From positions 342,239 to 406,238 of the forward strand of contig NZ_JABGCI010000003.1 in assembly GCF_019799905.1 (NCBI RefSeq): 64,000 bases of DNA. Direction: 5' to 3'. The position numbers were made by a program, and so were the translations under genes. This DNA comes from Trujillonella endophytica. Lineage in GTDB: Bacteria; Actinomycetota; Actinomycetes; Mycobacteriales; Geodermatophilaceae. Positions 18,517 to 29,403 of this stretch are shown here, in pieces (the stretch's first letter is position 1; each line of letters begins with the position of its first letter). The notes under the pieces are model-generated. The model made no database searches. It was not told where the DNA came from and worked only from the letters and a program-made list of their open reading frames with translations.

Positions 18517-19023
18517 ATGAGTGCCGACCCCGTCGACGCCACGGAGTTCGCCGCCGCGCTGCGTCAGTACGCGGCCGGGGTCGGCCTGCTGACCGTGCGG
18601 GACGGCATCGACGACGTCGGCACCACCGTCACGTCCGTGACGAGCGTCTCGGCGTCCCCGCCGCTGGTCGCCGTCGGGCTCACCGCCGCGGGCTACCCCC
18701 GGGAGGTCCTCGAGGACGTCGGCCGGTGCGCGCTGACCGTCCTCGCCGCCGGACAGGCCATCCTGGCCAGCCGGTTCTCGTCGGCGGGCCGGCCCAGCGC
18801 GCGGCACCTGCTCGAGTCGGTGCCGTGGCACCGGGCGCCGGTCAGCTCCGCGATCGTGCTCGACGGCGGCCTGGTCGCCCTGGACTGCCGGCTGGACCGG
18901 GTCGTGGAGGCCGGCGACCACGTGCTCGCGCTGCTGGAGGTGGTCGGCGTCCCGGTGGCGGCGACGGCCGGGGACCCGTTGCTCCGCTTCCGCGGCCGCT
19001 ACGTGGGCCTCCCGCCGTCCTGA
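18517..19023 (+). CDS. Flavin reductase-like FMN-binding protein
   Basis: A 168-aa flavin reductase (HpaC/RutF type). It begins FAAALRQYAAGVGLLTV, with the conserved TSVTSVSASPPLVAVGL that lines the flavin site and the C-terminal LLRFRGRYVGL. Members reduce FMN or FAD with NAD(P)H to feed a monooxygenase, or use F420 in related split-barrel proteins; no partner oxygenase is adjacent. The ATG at 18517 lies 26 bp from the divergent flavoprotein start. fbiC follows 88 bp downstream on the same strand. Confidence 0.85.
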   Translation: MSADPVDATEFAAALRQYAAGVGLLTVRDGIDDVGTTVTSVTSVSASPPLVAVGLTAAGYPREVLEDVGRCALTVLAAGQAILASRFSSAGRPSARHLLESVPWHRAPVSSAIVLDGGLVALDCRLDRVVEAGDHVLALLEVVGVPVAATAGDPLLRFRGRYVGLPPS

Positions 19024-19111
19024 CCCCGAGGAGACCTCCGCGCGCGAAAGTCGCCTCCGGTCGGGGCGAGGCCGCCGTCGCGTCAGGTCGCGGGGATAGC
19101 GTGCAGGGGCC

Positions 19112-21712
19112 ATGAGTTCCCCTGCCGCTCCCGACCACGCCCTGCGTCGCGCGCTCGCCCGCGCCGAGCGGGGCGTCCCGCTCGACGCCGCCGAGGCCGA
19201 GGCGCTGCTCTCGGCCCGCGGCCTGGCCGAGGGCGAGCCCCTCGACCGGCTGCTCACCGCGGCCACGCGTGTCCGCGACGCCGGGCTCGCCTCGGCGGGC
19301 CGGCCGGGGGTGGTCACCTACAGCCGCAAGGTGTTCATCCCGCTGACGCACCTGTGCCGCGACCGCTGCCACTACTGCACGTTCGTGACCACGCCGGGCG
19401 CGCTCCGCGCGGAGGGGAAGGCGCCGTTCCTGTCCCCCGACGAGGTGCTGGACATCGCCCGTGCCGGCGCGGCGCTGGGCTGCAAGGAGGCGCTGTTCAC
19501 CCTCGGCGACCGGCCCGAGGCCCGCTGGCCGGTGGCCGCCCAGTGGCTGGAGGCGCACGGGTTCGACTCGACGCTGGGCTACCTGCGGGCGATGGCGATC
19601 CGGGTGCTCGAGGAGACCGGGCTGCTCCCCCACCTCAACCCCGGGGTGCTGTCGTGGGAGGAGATCCAGCGGCTCAAGCCGGTCGCGGCGTCGATGGGGA
19701 TGATGCTGGAGACGACCGCGACCCGGCTGTGGTCCCAGCCCGGGGGCCCGCACTTCGGCAGCCCGGACAAGGAGCCCGCGGTCCGGCTGCGGGTCCTGGA
19801 GGACGCCGGCCGCTCCGCCGTCCCGTTCACCACCGGCGTGCTGCTGGGGATCGGCGAGACGCCGGCCGAGCGCATCGACGCCGTCGGCGCGATCCGCGCC
19901 ACGCAGCAGCGGCACGGGCACGTGCAGGAGGTGATCGTGCAGAACTTCCGCGCCAAGCCGCGCACCGCGATGGCCGCCACCGACGACCTGGAGCTGCAGG
20001 AGTACGTCGCCGCCGTCGCCGTCACCCGGCTGCTGCTGGGCCCCAAGGCCCGCGTGCAGGCGCCGCCGAACCTGTCGGACACCGCCGAGCTGGGCCTGCT
20101 GCTACGGGCGGGCGTCGACGACTGGGGCGGGGTCTCGCCGCTGACGCCGGACCACGTCAACCCCGAGCGGCCCTGGCCCAACATCGACAAGCTCGCCGAG
20201 CTCACCGCCGACGCCGGGCTGACCCTGCGCGAACGGCTCGCCGCCCAGCCGCCGTACGTGCTGGCGCCCGAGCCGTGGCTGGACCCGCGGGTGCGCCCGC
20301 ACGTCACGGCGCTGGCCGGGCCGGACGGGCTCGCCGTCGAGGGCCGCATCCCGACCGGCCTGCCGTGGCAGGAGCCGGACGAGGCGTGGACCTCCACCGG
20401 CCGCACCGACCTGCACGTCGAGGTCGACACCGTCGGGCGGACCGAGGACCGGCGCAGCGACTTCGACGCCGTCTACGGCGACTGGGCCGAGCTGCGCGAC
20501 CGGACGACGTCGGCCCGCGACGGGCACTCCACCGCGATCACCGCCGGCGACCCGGAGGTGCACGCCGCGCTCGCGCACGCCGAGCGCGACCCGGCCGGGC
20601 TGTCGGACGCGGAGTACCTGGCGCTGCTGGGCGCCGACGGGCCGGACCTGGAGGCGCTGTGCGCGCTGGCGGACGCCGTCCGCCGGGAGGTCAACGGTGA
20701 CGACGTCACCTACGTCGTGAACCGGAACATCAACTTCACCAACGTCTGCTACACCGGCTGCCGGTTCTGCGCCTTCGCCCAGCGGCGCACCGACGCCGAC
20801 GCCTACACCCTCTCGCTGGCCGAGGTCGGCGAGCGGGTCGACCGCGCGTGGGCCGCCGGCGCGACCGAGATCTGCATGCAGGGCGGCATCCACCCCGACC
20901 TGCCCGGCACCGCCTACCTGGACCTGGCGCGAGAGGTGAAGCGCCGGCAGCCCGGCATCCACCTGCACGCGTTCTCGCCGATGGAGATCGTCAACGGCTC
21001 CGCGCGCACCGGGCTCTCGTTCGCCGATTTCCTGACCGCGGCCAAGGAGGCGGGGCTGGACAGCGTGCCGGGGACGGCGGCGGAGATCCTCGACGACGAC
21101 GTCCGCTGGGTGCTCACCAAGGGCAAGCTGCCGGCCGCGACGTGGGTGGAGATCATCTCCACCGCGCACCGGGTGGGGATCCCGACCACCTCGACGATGA
21201 TGTACGGCCACGTCGACACCCCGGCCCACTGGGTCGCGCACCTGCGCACGCTGGCCGCCATCCAGGACGAGACCGGCGGCTTCACCGAGTTCGTGCTGCT
21301 GCCCTTCGTGCACCACAACGCGCCCATCTACCTGGCCGGGGTCGCCCGCCCCGGGCCGACGGTGCGGGAGAACCGGGCGGTCCACGCCGTCGCCCGGCTG
21401 CTGCTGCACGGGCGGATCTCCAACATCCAGACCTCGTGGGTCAAGCTCGCCGAGGCCGGGACGAAGGCGGTGCTCCAGGGCGGGGTCAACGACCTGGGCG
21501 GCACGCTCATGGAGGAGACGATCAGCCGGATGGCCGGCAGCGAGAACGGCTCGCTGAAGACCATCGCCGAGCTGGAGGCCATCGCCGCCTCCATCGGCCG
21601 GCCGGCCCGCCAGCGCACCACCGAGTACGGCACGCCCTCTGCCGAGCGGCTCGCCACCGCCCGCTCCGACGAGGGCCGCCGCAACCTGACCCTCTCGATC
21701 ACCCCCACCTGA
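19112..21712 (+). CDS. fbiC: FbiC, FO synthase of F420 biosynthesis (CofG-CofH fusion)
   Basis: An 866-aa double radical-SAM enzyme that makes the deazaflavin FO, precursor of coenzyme F420, from tyrosine and 5-amino-6-ribitylaminouracil. The N-terminal CofG half has the cluster motif CRDRCHYC near residue 83. The C-terminal CofH half has CYTGCRFC near residue 545. Length and domain order match actinobacterial FbiC. The ATG at 19112 is about 30 residues upstream of the first conserved block. It sits alone, without fbiAB, after a flavin reductase gene. A strong hairpin follows the stop. Confidence 0.97.
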   Translation: MSSPAAPDHALRRALARAERGVPLDAAEAEALLSARGLAEGEPLDRLLTAATRVRDAGLASAGRPGVVTYSRKVFIPLTHLCRDRCHYCTFVTTPGALRAEGKAPFLSPDEVLDIARAGAALGCKEALFTLGDRPEARWPVAAQWLEAHGFDSTLGYLRAMAIRVLEETGLLPHLNPGVLSWEEIQRLKPVAASMGMMLETTATRLWSQPGGPHFGSPDKEPAVRLRVLEDAGRSAVPFTTGVLLGIGETPAERIDAVGAIRATQQRHGHVQEVIVQNFRAKPRTAMAATDDLELQEYVAAVAVTRLLLGPKARVQAPPNLSDTAELGLLLRAGVDDWGGVSPLTPDHVNPERPWPNIDKLAELTADAGLTLRERLAAQPPYVLAPEPWLDPRVRPHVTALAGPDGLAVEGRIPTGLPWQEPDEAWTSTGRTDLHVEVDTVGRTEDRRSDFDAVYGDWAELRDRTTSARDGHSTAITAGDPEVHAALAHAERDPAGLSDAEYLALLGADGPDLEALCALADAVRREVNGDDVTYVVNRNINFTNVCYTGCRFCAFAQRRTDADAYTLSLAEVGERVDRAWAAGATEICMQGGIHPDLPGTAYLDLAREVKRRQPGIHLHAFSPMEIVNGSARTGLSFADFLTAAKEAGLDSVPGTAAEILDDDVRWVLTKGKLPAATWVEIISTAHRVGIPTTSTMMYGHVDTPAHWVAHLRTLAAIQDETGGFTEFVLLPFVHHNAPIYLAGVARPGPTVRENRAVHAVARLLLHGRISNIQTSWVKLAEAGTKAVLQGGVNDLGGTLMEETISRMAGSENGSLKTIAELEAIAASIGRPARQRTTEYGTPSAERLATARSDEGRRNLTLSITPT

Positions 21713-21717
21713 GACGA

Positions 21718-21774
21718 CGAGATCTGCACTCTCGTCGCCGTCGGGGGCTGATGGCGACGAGTGTGCAGATCTCG
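21718..21774. terminator. Large hairpin between convergent genes
   Basis: 22-nt arms (21718-21739 and 21753-21774, one mismatch) begin CGAGATCTGCAC and enclose a 13-nt loop. The hairpin lies between the ends of fbiC and the small membrane-protein gene, so it can serve both strands. Confidence 0.7.
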
Positions 21775-21791
21775 CGGAGGCAGGGGCGGGG

Positions 21792-22142
21792 TCAGCAGCC
21801 CGTCCAGCAGCCGGAGTCGTCGTACTCGGAGTAGTCGTAGGAGGTCACGCCGGACCCGCCGTCGAGGAGGTCGCGGATGGCGTCCTCCCGGCTCGAGTCA
21901 CCGGACGAACCGACGGTGATGCCGACGACGAGGGCCACCACGGCGATCACACCGGCGACGACGAGGGTCCACACCTGGCCGGGGCTGAGGCGCGCGCGGC
22001 GCACCGGGGCGAGGCCCTGCTGGACGGCGGCGGGCGTCGGCACGGGCGCCCACCCGGCTGCGGGCGTCGGCACCGGCGCCCAGCCTGCGGCCGGGCCGTA
22101 GGGGCCCGTGGCGTGCGGGGGCAGCGGCGAGGTGATGGTCAT
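21792..22142 (-). CDS. Small single-pass membrane protein with Pro-rich repeats
   Basis: A 116-aa protein of unknown function. An N-terminal cytoplasmic part contains two copies of AAGWAPVPTP, encoded by a direct DNA repeat. One membrane helix follows (VWTLVVAGVIAVVALVVGITVG), then an acidic, Tyr-rich exported tail ending DDSGCWTGC. The ATG at 22142 is preceded by AGGAAGAG on the minus strand. The layout resembles actinobacterial proteins with a proline-rich tail and a small exported domain. It is the last gene of a minus-strand pair with the GGDEF-EAL gene upstream. Confidence 0.7.
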   Translation of the reverse strand: MTITSPLPPHATGPYGPAAGWAPVPTPAAGWAPVPTPAAVQQGLAPVRRARLSPGQVWTLVVAGVIAVVALVVGITVGSSGDSSREDAIRDLLDGGSGVTSYDYSEYDDSGCWTGC

Positions 22143-22177
22143 GGGTCTCTTCCTCCGGACGGGTCGGGTGGGGTGGT

Positions 22178-24034
22178 TCAGCGGGAGACGAGCGGAGCCG
22201 GCGCCAGGACGGCGGCGGACTCGGGGACGACGGCCGGCTCGGCGGCCGGCTGCGGACGGCCGAACAGGTAGCCCTGCGCGTGGGAACAGGCCAGCTCCCC
22301 CAGGACGTCGCGCTGTTGCGCCGTCTCGACGCCCTCGGCGACGACCTCGAGGTGGAGGCTGCGGGCGAGCTCGATGATCGAGGCGACCAGCGTCGTCGAG
22401 CTGCCGCCGGTGTCGAGGTCCTGCACGAAGCTGCGGTCGATCTTGATGATGTCGGCGGGCAGCCGGCGCAGGTAGGAGAGGCTGGAGTAGCCGGTGCCGA
22501 AGTCGTCGATGGCGATCCGGACACCGAGCCGGCGCAGGGCCTGCAGCTGGTCGGCGACCAGGTCGACGTCCCGGACGAGCACGCCCTCGGTGACCTCCAG
22601 GGTCAGCTGGCGCGCCGGCAGCCCGGTCAGGTCCAGCACCCGCTGGACGATGGCGACGACGTCGTCGTCGGCGAGCTGCGTGGGCGAGAGGTTGACGGCC
22701 ATCCCGATCGGCCGGCCGGCCTCGGCCGACCAGGCCACGGCCTGGCGAGCGGCCTGCTCGAGCACCCAGCGGCCGATCTCGACGATCAGACCGCCCTCCT
22801 CGGCCAGCGGGATGAACTCGGCCGGCGGGATCAGCCCGCGCTCGGGGTACTGCCAGCGCAGCAGCGCCTCGTAGCCGGTGGTCGAGCCGTCGGCCAGGCC
22901 GATGGTCGGCTGGTAGTGGACCCGCAGCTGGCCGCCCGCGACGGCGCCGCCGAGGTCCTCCAGCAGGCGCGCCTTCTCCTCGGCCGCCTGGGCCATGCCG
23001 TCGGCGTAGTGGACCAGCCGGTTCTTGCCCAGCGCCTTGGCCATGTACATGGCCAGGTCGGCGTTGCGCAGCAGCACGCCGGCGTCCCGCTCGCCGGCGG
23101 TGGCCGTCCCGGCGGCGCCGATGCTCACGTGCGGCACCAGCGGGCGGCCCTCGATGATCACCGGGTCGGCGAGCGCGACGAGCATGCGCTGCCCGATCGC
23201 CGTCGCCGACTTCTGACCGCCGGCGACGACGACGGCGAACTCGTCGCCGCCGATGCGGGCCACCTGGTCGCCGGGGCGCAGGCAGCCGGAGAGCCGCCGC
23301 GCGATGCTGGTCAGGAGCACGTCGCCGGCCGCGTGGCCGCGGGAGTCGTTGACGTCCTTGAAGTCGTCCAGGTCGAGGAACAGCATGCTGACCTCGCCGG
23401 ACGTGCGGGCGAGCATCCGGTCGGTGGTCTCCATGAGCAGGGTGCGGTTGGCCAGCCCGGTCAGCGGGTCGCGCAGGCCCTGCTGCTCGTTGAGCCGCCA
23501 GGCGGCCAGGTGGGCCAGGCTCGCGGCCAGCACGAAGAAGGCGTGGATGCCGGCCCAGACCCACGGGTCCTCGTGGGCGGCGTCGTGCCCGAACACCGAG
23601 TGCGGCACCAGCGTCCCGAGGACGCCGTGGTGGGCGACCACCACGAGCAGGGCGATGCCGAACGGTCCCCACTCCTGGTAGAGCGAGACCAGGCCGATGA
23701 CGACGAAGAAGTGGAAGTGCGCCTCGGTCTGCCCCTCCATCAGGTACACGAGCAGCACGGACGCGGTGAGCAGGCTGATCGTGGTGGCCGCCGAGCGGAG
23801 CTGCCGGCCGACACCGGGCAGCAGCGCGAACGCCAGCGGATAGGCGACCGCGGCGGCCTCGAGCGTCGCGGCCATCACCCCCTCGCCGAGGGCCAGGGCC
23901 AGGAGACCCAGTGCCACCGCCTGCACCGCGGCCACGGTCAGCACGATGCGGTGCCGGCGGTACCAGACGTCGTCGGGCAGCACCCGCCCCTCGGGCAGGA
24001 CGGCGGCGAGGCGTCCGGGCAGTGTCAGGCTCAC
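22178..24034 (-). CDS. Membrane GGDEF-EAL protein, c-di-GMP turnover
   Basis: A 618-aa signalling protein. The first 190 residues hold five to six membrane helices, including a His-rich [16 protein letters not shown] stretch and [10 protein letters not shown]; this membrane sensor type contains histidine-rich segments. The GGDEF domain has an intact [10 protein letters not shown] and [15 protein letters not shown]. The EAL domain has [38 protein letters not shown] and AEGVET, also intact. The GTG at 24034 places translation just ahead of the first helix; longer frames upstream overlap the divergent gene. It is the second complete c-di-GMP enzyme within 11 kb. Confidence 0.92.
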   Translation of the reverse strand: MSLTLPGRLAAVLPEGRVLPDDVWYRRHRIVLTVAAVQAVALGLLALALGEGVMAATLEAAAVAYPLAFALLPGVGRQLRSAATTISLLTASVLLVYLMEGQTEAHFHFFVVIGLVSLYQEWGPFGIALLVVVAHHGVLGTLVPHSVFGHDAAHEDPWVWAGIHAFFVLAASLAHLAAWRLNEQQGLRDPLTGLANRTLLMETTDRMLARTSGEVSMLFLDLDDFKDVNDSRGHAAGDVLLTSIARRLSGCLRPGDQVARIGGDEFAVVVAGGQKSATAIGQRMLVALADPVIIEGRPLVPHVSIGAAGTATAGERDAGVLLRNADLAMYMAKALGKNRLVHYADGMAQAAEEKARLLEDLGGAVAGGQLRVHYQPTIGLADGSTTGYEALLRWQYPERGLIPPAEFIPLAEEGGLIVEIGRWVLEQAARQAVAWSAEAGRPIGMAVNLSPTQLADDDVVAIVQRVLDLTGLPARQLTLEVTEGVLVRDVDLVADQLQALRRLGVRIAIDDFGTGYSSLSYLRRLPADIIKIDRSFVQDLDTGGSSTTLVASIIELARSLHLEVVAEGVETAQQRDVLGELACSHAQGYLFGRPQPAAEPAVVPESAAVLAPAPLVSR

Positions 24035-24130
24035 GGGATCTGCATCGGCGCGCCCCGGTCGGTCCTCCTGCGCCTGGTCGCCGGGGTCATCCGCACGGGT
24101 GAGCCGTGGGCCGCCGGGTAGGGCGCGCAG

Positions 24131-25144
24131 GTGCGCGCCATCACCTACTCCGCGAACGGCGGCCCCGAGGTCCTGCGGCTGACCGACGCTGCCACGCCCG
24201 AGCCCGCCGGAGGCGAGGTGCTCGTCCGCCTCGCCGTCGCCGGCGTCAACCCCACCGACTGGAAGGCCCGCCAGGGCACCCCGCCGGCCGGCGGCACCCA
24301 GACGCCGGGGCAGGACGGCGCGGGCACCGTCGAGGCGGTCGGCCGGGGCGTGGACCCCGCGGTGCTCGGCCAGCGGGTGTGGGTCTGGGAGGCCGCCTGG
24401 CAGCGCCCGCACGGGACGGCCGCCGAGTACACCGTCGTCCCCGCCCGGCAGGCCGTGCTGCTCGGCGCGGAGGCGCCGCTCGAGCTGGGCGCGGCGCTGG
24501 GCATCCCCTTCCTCACCGCGCACCGCTGCCTCACGCTCGGCGAGTCGGTGCCCGACCGGCTGGGCCCCGGCGCCCTGACCGGACGCACCGTGCTGGTGCA
24601 GGGCGGTGCCGGCGCGGTCGGCAACGCCGCGATCCAGCTCGCGCACTGGGCCGACGCCACGGTGATCGCCACGGTGAGCAGCCCCCGGAAGGCGCAGCTC
24701 GCCGCGGCGGCCGGCGCCTCGCACGTCGTCGACTACCGGCGGCAGGACGTGGTCACGGAGGTCCGCAAGGTCGCGCCGCGGGGCGTGGACGTCGTCGTCG
24801 AGGTCTCCGCCGCGCGCAACGCCGCCGTCGACGCCCAGGTCGTCGGGATGCACGGGGCCGTGGCGATGTACGCCGACGACGGCGGCGCCGAGGTGACCAT
24901 CCCCGTCCGCGCGCAGATGGGCCCCAACGCCCGGTGGAACTTCGTGCTCGTCTACACCGAGCCGGAGCGGGCCAAGGTCCTCGGCGTCGAGGACGTGGAC
25001 GCGGCGGTGCTCGACCGCGCGGTCCGCGTCGGCGAGGACGCCGGCCTGCCGCTGCACGTCTTCCCGCTGGCCGGGACCGCCGAGGCGCACCGGGCGGTCG
25101 AGGGCGGCGCGGTCGGCAAGGTCCTGATCGACGTCACCGCCTGA
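24131..25144 (+). CDS. Zinc-independent quinone oxidoreductase (MDR family)
   Basis: A 337-aa medium-chain dehydrogenase/reductase. It begins [17 protein letters not shown], with [14 protein letters not shown] as in quinone oxidoreductases, and the NADPH-binding [14 protein letters not shown] near residue 158. The structural and catalytic zinc cysteines of alcohol dehydrogenases are absent. It likely reduces quinones or enals with NADPH. The GTG at 24131 gives the standard N terminus. It is divergent from the membrane GGDEF-EAL gene (about 96 bp apart). Confidence 0.88.
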   Translation: MRAITYSANGGPEVLRLTDAATPEPAGGEVLVRLAVAGVNPTDWKARQGTPPAGGTQTPGQDGAGTVEAVGRGVDPAVLGQRVWVWEAAWQRPHGTAAEYTVVPARQAVLLGAEAPLELGAALGIPFLTAHRCLTLGESVPDRLGPGALTGRTVLVQGGAGAVGNAAIQLAHWADATVIATVSSPRKAQLAAAAGASHVVDYRRQDVVTEVRKVAPRGVDVVVEVSAARNAAVDAQVVGMHGAVAMYADDGGAEVTIPVRAQMGPNARWNFVLVYTEPERAKVLGVEDVDAAVLDRAVRVGEDAGLPLHVFPLAGTAEAHRAVEGGAVGKVLIDVTA

Positions 25145-25263
25145 GGAAGGACCCGTCCCCCTCACCCCTCGCGAGCTCGGGGCGAGCCTCTGGCCGTCCG
25201 TCGAGGCATGGGAAGCGACACGCAGGTTCTACAGGGCCACGACGTGTGTACCGCTTCCTGTGC

Positions 25264-27177
25264 CTAGTTGCCGGGGTCGGGCATCTCCAGCGCCAGGGCG
25301 GTGCCGGCGACGCGGTCGAGGTCGGACGACGAGCCGGCCGGCCCCGCCCAGGCCGCCTCGACGATCGTGACCTCGGCCCCCTCGACCGCGCTCGCGTACT
25401 CCGCGCCGGAGAGCCCCTCCGGCGCGCCCGGGTAGCTCACACCCTCGCGCAGCAGGTCGTTGACGTTGCCGCTGCCGTCGGTGTCGGCCAGCGCGCGCAG
25501 GGCGCCGGCCCGCACCGGGTCGCCCATGTCGACGACGGCGACCGAGACGACCACGGCGTTGCCGTCGACCTCGGTGGACCACAGCCCCCGCGCCAGCCCG
25601 GCGCAGTCGCTCTGGCCGAAGAAGCCGTCGACCGCCCCGTAGGCGTGGTCGGCGCAGCTGTCGTGCTCGGCGACCCGCTGCAACGTCAGGGTGAAGCCGT
25701 CGAGCTGGCGGGTGTCGCCGGCCTGCGGACCGTCGGGCGGGGCAGGCGTCGTCGGAGTCGCCGAGCCGGTGGCGTCGGCCCGGTCGGTCCCGCCGTCGTC
25801 GCCGCCACCCAGCAGGAGCACGAGCCCGACGACGGCGAGCGCCATCAGCAGGAGGCCCCCGGTGAGCAGGGCGATGCGGCGGTTGCGGTCCGGACGCCGG
25901 CGCGCCACCACCAGCGGCGTCCCCGGCGGCCGCTCCGCCGGGCGCCACTCGCTCTGCGGCCGTTCGAGCAGCGGCCGTCCCTGCGCCGCGGCGGAGACGG
26001 CGGGCGCGACGAGCGTGGGCGGCTGCGCCGGCCTCCCGGGGTCCGTGGGTTCCGGGTCCCCGAACAGCCCGCCGATGCCGTCGGTCTCGTCGGCGGGCTC
26101 GGCGCGGTCGGCCTGCGGCTCGGCGGAGGGGCGGTCCCAGGCCGGCCCCGACGGCGTGCCCCAGGCGGGCAGGGTCCGGGCCGACGCCGCCGTCGCCGTC
26201 GCCGTCGCCCCGTTGGCCTGCACCGGCTCGCGGACGGCGGACTGCTGCGGGGCCTCCGGCGAGGGCCGGCGGTCCGCGGCCATGGCGGCCCGGTGCGCCG
26301 CGGCCGCCTCGTCGGCCCGGATCGCGGCGGCCGCGACCGCCGCGGCAGCCGCCGGGTCGACCCGCGGACCGTCCGGGCCGGCGGCGACGAAGCCGCCGGT
26401 GACCGGTCCGGCCGGGGCGGGGGGTGCGGGCGGCGGGGCGGCGGAGGCGGCAGCGGAGGCGGCGGCGGAGGCGGCGGCGGACGCGGCGTTCATCGCGGCC
26501 GGGGTCAGCAGCTCGCGGCGGCGCAGCATGTACGGCGAGTACGGGAAGCCCTCGCCGTTGAGCTCCTCGACCGAGGGGCCGCGGCCGGGCAGGCCGAGGA
26601 CCTCCAGCGCGGTGCGGACGTCGGCGGTGGTCCACAGCCGGGGGTTGTCCACCCCGGTGAAGCGGGCCGCCCGGGCGATGCCGAGCAGCAGGGAGCGGGA
26701 CTCCAGCAGCGCCACCTGGTCGCCCTCGCCGAGGTCGCCGTCGGCCGGTTCGAGACCGGTGAGCTCGCCGACCAGCACGGTGAGGCGGGCGATGCGGCCG
26801 GGCTCGAGGCCCGCCTGCCGCAGCCGGAGGGCGGCCTCCATGCCGGACCGCATCAGCCCGTCCAGCGGCGAGGAGCCCCCGCCGGCGATCTGCAGCACCT
26901 CGCCGGGCCCCGAGCCGGGCGCGATGCTCCAGGAGCCCTCGGGCACCGCGGTGACCACGCCCCGCTGCTTGGGCACCTCGGCGATCCGGACGACCGCGAG
27001 GCCCTCCGGCACGAAGAGGACCGCGTCGGAGATCCGGCGTCCCATCGGCCCGTCGACCATCGGCAGGGAGGCGACGACGGCCGCGCGGACCGCTCCGCCG
27101 GTGTCCCACCGGGCCAGCTCCGCGAACACGGCACGCTCCCCCGCCGTCTGCAGCGGCTCGGGGGTCAGGGCCAGCAC
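25264..27177 (-). CDS. Large protein with one membrane helix, unknown function
   Basis: A 637-aa protein. Residues 1-210 form a compact mixed domain (opening LALTPEPLQTAGERAVFAELARW, with a SDAVLFVPEGLAVVRIAEV strand) that contains a recognisable fold but no known motif. Residues 225-430 are a low-complexity Ala/Pro-rich linker. A single helix, IALLTGGLLLMALAVVGLVLLL, follows, then an exported domain of about 165 residues with two cysteines (HDSCAD, QSDCAG). The GTG at 27177 is preferred over upstream starts, since those residues look non-coding. The topology suggests a surface sensor or secretion-associated protein, but no function can be assigned. Confidence 0.72.
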   Translation of the reverse strand: MLALTPEPLQTAGERAVFAELARWDTGGAVRAAVVASLPMVDGPMGRRISDAVLFVPEGLAVVRIAEVPKQRGVVTAVPEGSWSIAPGSGPGEVLQIAGGGSSPLDGLMRSGMEAALRLRQAGLEPGRIARLTVLVGELTGLEPADGDLGEGDQVALLESRSLLLGIARAARFTGVDNPRLWTTADVRTALEVLGLPGRGPSVEELNGEGFPYSPYMLRRRELLTPAAMNAASAAASAAASAAASAAPPPAPPAPAGPVTGGFVAAGPDGPRVDPAAAAAVAAAAIRADEAAAAHRAAMAADRRPSPEAPQQSAVREPVQANGATATATAASARTLPAWGTPSGPAWDRPSAEPQADRAEPADETDGIGGLFGDPEPTDPGRPAQPPTLVAPAVSAAAQGRPLLERPQSEWRPAERPPGTPLVVARRRPDRNRRIALLTGGLLLMALAVVGLVLLLGGGDDGGTDRADATGSATPTTPAPPDGPQAGDTRQLDGFTLTLQRVAEHDSCADHAYGAVDGFFGQSDCAGLARGLWSTEVDGNAVVVSVAVVDMGDPVRAGALRALADTDGSGNVNDLLREGVSYPGAPEGLSGAEYASAVEGAEVTIVEAAWAGPAGSSSDLDRVAGTALALEMPDPGN

Positions 27178-27305
27178 GTCGTCGTCCTCCGGCGGGGTCT
27201 GGGGGTGGGTGGGCTGCCGGCGCCGTGAGCACGGCGGGGCGGGCACGCGCCGTCCCCCGACAGGGCGCGTCCGACGCTACGTCATGTGACGGGCCGGTCC
27301 GGTGC

Positions 27306-28514
27306 TCAGCGGAGCGACGCGCCGCCCGCCGGCACGGGGGCCGCGAGGGCCGGGGCGCCGGGCTCGACCGGACGCCGCCAGTCGGCGAACCAGCCGCTGC
27401 GCGCCGTCGCGTCGACCGCCGTCCACAGCACCGTGAAGGTCGCCGCCACCAGGGCGATCGACCACCAGGTCCAGTTCCACGGGGGCAGGAGGTCGGCCGA
27501 GTCCTGCAGCCACCCCGCCCCGTAGACGGCCAGCGCCGTGAACGGTGCGGCGCTCCAGCCCGGCAGCCCGTAGGTGATCGCCAGGTCGATGCACACGGCC
27601 CCGACCAGCATCACCAGCGGGAGCACCGAGGCGGGGAAGCCCATGCCGACCAGCGCCAGCCACGTGACCGCGCGGTAGGCCAGGTAAACGCCCACGATCG
27701 TCGTGGCGGTGAACCGCAGGCCGACCGTCCTGCGCGCGACGACCAGCGCGACCAGGCCGGCGCAGATGATCCATGCGGGGTGCACCCACGAGGGCACCGG
27801 CAGCATGAACATCGCCGGGGTCTGCCCCTGCGACGCCGCGAAGTCCAGCAGCTGGGCCTCGGCGGTGGTCTCCCCCGCGTCGTAGGCGCGCAGCGACAGG
27901 ACGCCGTACTCCTGGTGCTGGTTGGGGAAGACGACGTTCTCGACGAAGAACAGCCACAGGCCCAGCGAGACCAGGTCGCGCACCCGCCCCGGCGCGGCGT
28001 ACAGCCACCAGCCGCGGATCGCCCCGGCCAGCATGATCGCCGTCCCGAGGTAGAGCAGCGCGTGGCTGGGGCTCCAGCTGGTGATGTCCAGCCCGTTGAT
28101 GCGGTGGTTGATGATGTCGATCGGGACCGCCACGAGGAACGTCGCGATGCCGGCCTGCATCAGCCGCAGCGCGCGGCGGTCGACGCCGTGGCCGCTGTAG
28201 CTGTGGAACACGACCAGGGCGATGACGACGGCGGTGCCGGCGGAGTTGAGCAGGTGCGGCGGGGCCAGGTCGTCGCGCAGCCACTTGAAGTGCCAGGAGA
28301 CGTCCCACGACGAGCCGAGCATCTTCAGCAGGAAGGCACCGAGCCAGGCGGTGTAGATCCACCGCAGCTCCTGCTCGGTCGTCGGCCGGCCCGGGCGGCC
28401 CGGCGTCATGTACGCCAGCCACAGCCACTGCAGCGTCGCGAACGGGGACCGGACGGCCGCGCCGAGCGAGCCGGGGGGCGCTGGGGCCGTGCGGGCGGTC
28501 GGAGAGCTGGGCAC
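27306..28514 (-). CDS. Polytopic membrane protein, unknown function
   Basis: A 402-aa integral membrane protein with about nine to ten hydrophobic segments. Conserved-looking polar motifs lie inside helices: [11 protein letters not shown] near residue 70, [25 protein letters not shown], and [16 protein letters not shown]. Repeated His and Trp in these positions suggest a cofactor or metal site, but this is only an impression. The GTG at 28514 has GGGAG upstream. It is divergent from orn (about 150 bp). No family is recognised. Confidence 0.75.
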   Translation of the reverse strand: MPSSPTARTAPAPPGSLGAAVRSPFATLQWLWLAYMTPGRPGRPTTEQELRWIYTAWLGAFLLKMLGSSWDVSWHFKWLRDDLAPPHLLNSAGTAVVIALVVFHSYSGHGVDRRALRLMQAGIATFLVAVPIDIINHRINGLDITSWSPSHALLYLGTAIMLAGAIRGWWLYAAPGRVRDLVSLGLWLFFVENVVFPNQHQEYGVLSLRAYDAGETTAEAQLLDFAASQGQTPAMFMLPVPSWVHPAWIICAGLVALVVARRTVGLRFTATTIVGVYLAYRAVTWLALVGMGFPASVLPLVMLVGAVCIDLAITYGLPGWSAAPFTALAVYGAGWLQDSADLLPPWNWTWWSIALVAATFTVLWTAVDATARSGWFADWRRPVEPGAPALAAPVPAGGASLR

Positions 28515-28665
28515 GGAGGTGCTCCCTGCGGATCGGGGTGGGGGCACGGCGAGCGTAACGGCGAACCGAGCCGGACCCGACTCACCGAGTGGTCCTGCCG
28601 CGGCGCGTGCGGTAGGGGCGGGCGGACGGGGCAGGCGGGACGGACGGTGCGTAGGGTCCTCCCCC

Positions 28666-29331
28666 GTGGCTGAGAGCGCGGGGCACCTGGTCTGGATCGA
28701 CTGCGAGATGACCGGCCTGGACGTGGTCAGGGACAAGCTGATCGAGATCGCCGTCCTGGTCACCGACTCCGACCTCAACGTGCTCGACCCCGGGCTGGAC
28801 CTCGTCATCCACGCCGACGACGAGGCGCTGGCCGGGATGGTCGAGGTCGTGACCGAGATGCACGCGAAGTCGGGCCTGACCGAGGCCGTCCGCGCCTCCA
28901 CGCTCACCGTCGCCGAGGCCGAGCAGCAGGTGCTCGCCTACGTGAAGCGCTTCGTGCCCGACCGGCGGACCGCACCGCTGTGCGGCAACTCGATCGGCAC
29001 CGACCGCGGGTTCCTCGCCCGCGACATGCCGGAGCTCGACGACCACCTGCACTACCGGATGGTCGACGTCTCCTCGGTCAAGGAGCTGGCCCGGCGCTGG
29101 TTCCCCCGGGTCTACTTCGCCCAGCCGCCCAAGGGGCTGGCCCACCGCGCCCTGGCCGACATCATCGAGTCGGTCCGCGAGCTCGCCTACTACCGCAGGA
29201 CGCTGTTCGTGGACGGCTCGGGGCCGTCGTCGAGCGAGGCGCAGGCGGCCGCGGGAGACGTCACCGACAGGTTCGCCGCCGTCCTGGCCGCGGGCGACGC
29301 GTCGGCTCCCCCGGCCGCGTCCGAGGCCTGA
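28666..29331 (+). CDS. orn: Oligoribonuclease
   Basis: A 221-aa DEDDh 3'-5' exoribonuclease that degrades short oligoribonucleotides, including pGpG from c-di-GMP breakdown, to mononucleotides. Exo I is IDCEMTGLD, Exo II is [18 protein letters not shown], and Exo III contains [11 protein letters not shown]. The usual length is about 180-215 aa; this one has an Ala/Ser-rich C-terminal tail of about 35 residues. The GTG at 28666 gives the standard start. tRNA-His follows 72 nt downstream. Confidence 0.96.
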   Translation: MAESAGHLVWIDCEMTGLDVVRDKLIEIAVLVTDSDLNVLDPGLDLVIHADDEALAGMVEVVTEMHAKSGLTEAVRASTLTVAEAEQQVLAYVKRFVPDRRTAPLCGNSIGTDRGFLARDMPELDDHLHYRMVDVSSVKELARRWFPRVYFAQPPKGLAHRALADIIESVRELAYYRRTLFVDGSGPSSSEAQAAAGDVTDRFAAVLAAGDASAPPAASEA

Positions 29332-29344
29332 GGTCCCCCTCGGG

Positions 29345-29350
29345 TATCGT
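29345..29350 (+). promoter_or_regulatory. Probable -10 element for tRNA-His
   Basis: TATCGT within GGTATCGTT lies about 54 nt before the tRNA. The same GGTATCGTT stands 33 nt before tRNA-Lys. No clear -35 is visible. Confidence 0.4.
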
Positions 29351-29403
29351 TGCCCCGGTTCCCGGGTCGGCGTCGCGTCAGCGGCCCGCGCCGGGGGCAC
29401 GTG

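Noticed and set aside
22000..22095. Direct repeat GGGCGTCGGCAC as a regulatory element
   Set aside because: It lies inside a gene and encodes the repeated AAGWAPVPTP segment.
26380..26490. GGCGGAGGC-type repeats as a repeat element
   Set aside because: They encode the Ala-rich linker of the 637-aa protein and are simple low-complexity coding sequence.
24106..27228. 1040-codon plus-strand frame
   Set aside because: It overlaps the quinone oxidoreductase in another frame and lies antisense to the 637-aa gene, with poly-Gly and Arg-rich sequence typical of shadow frames.
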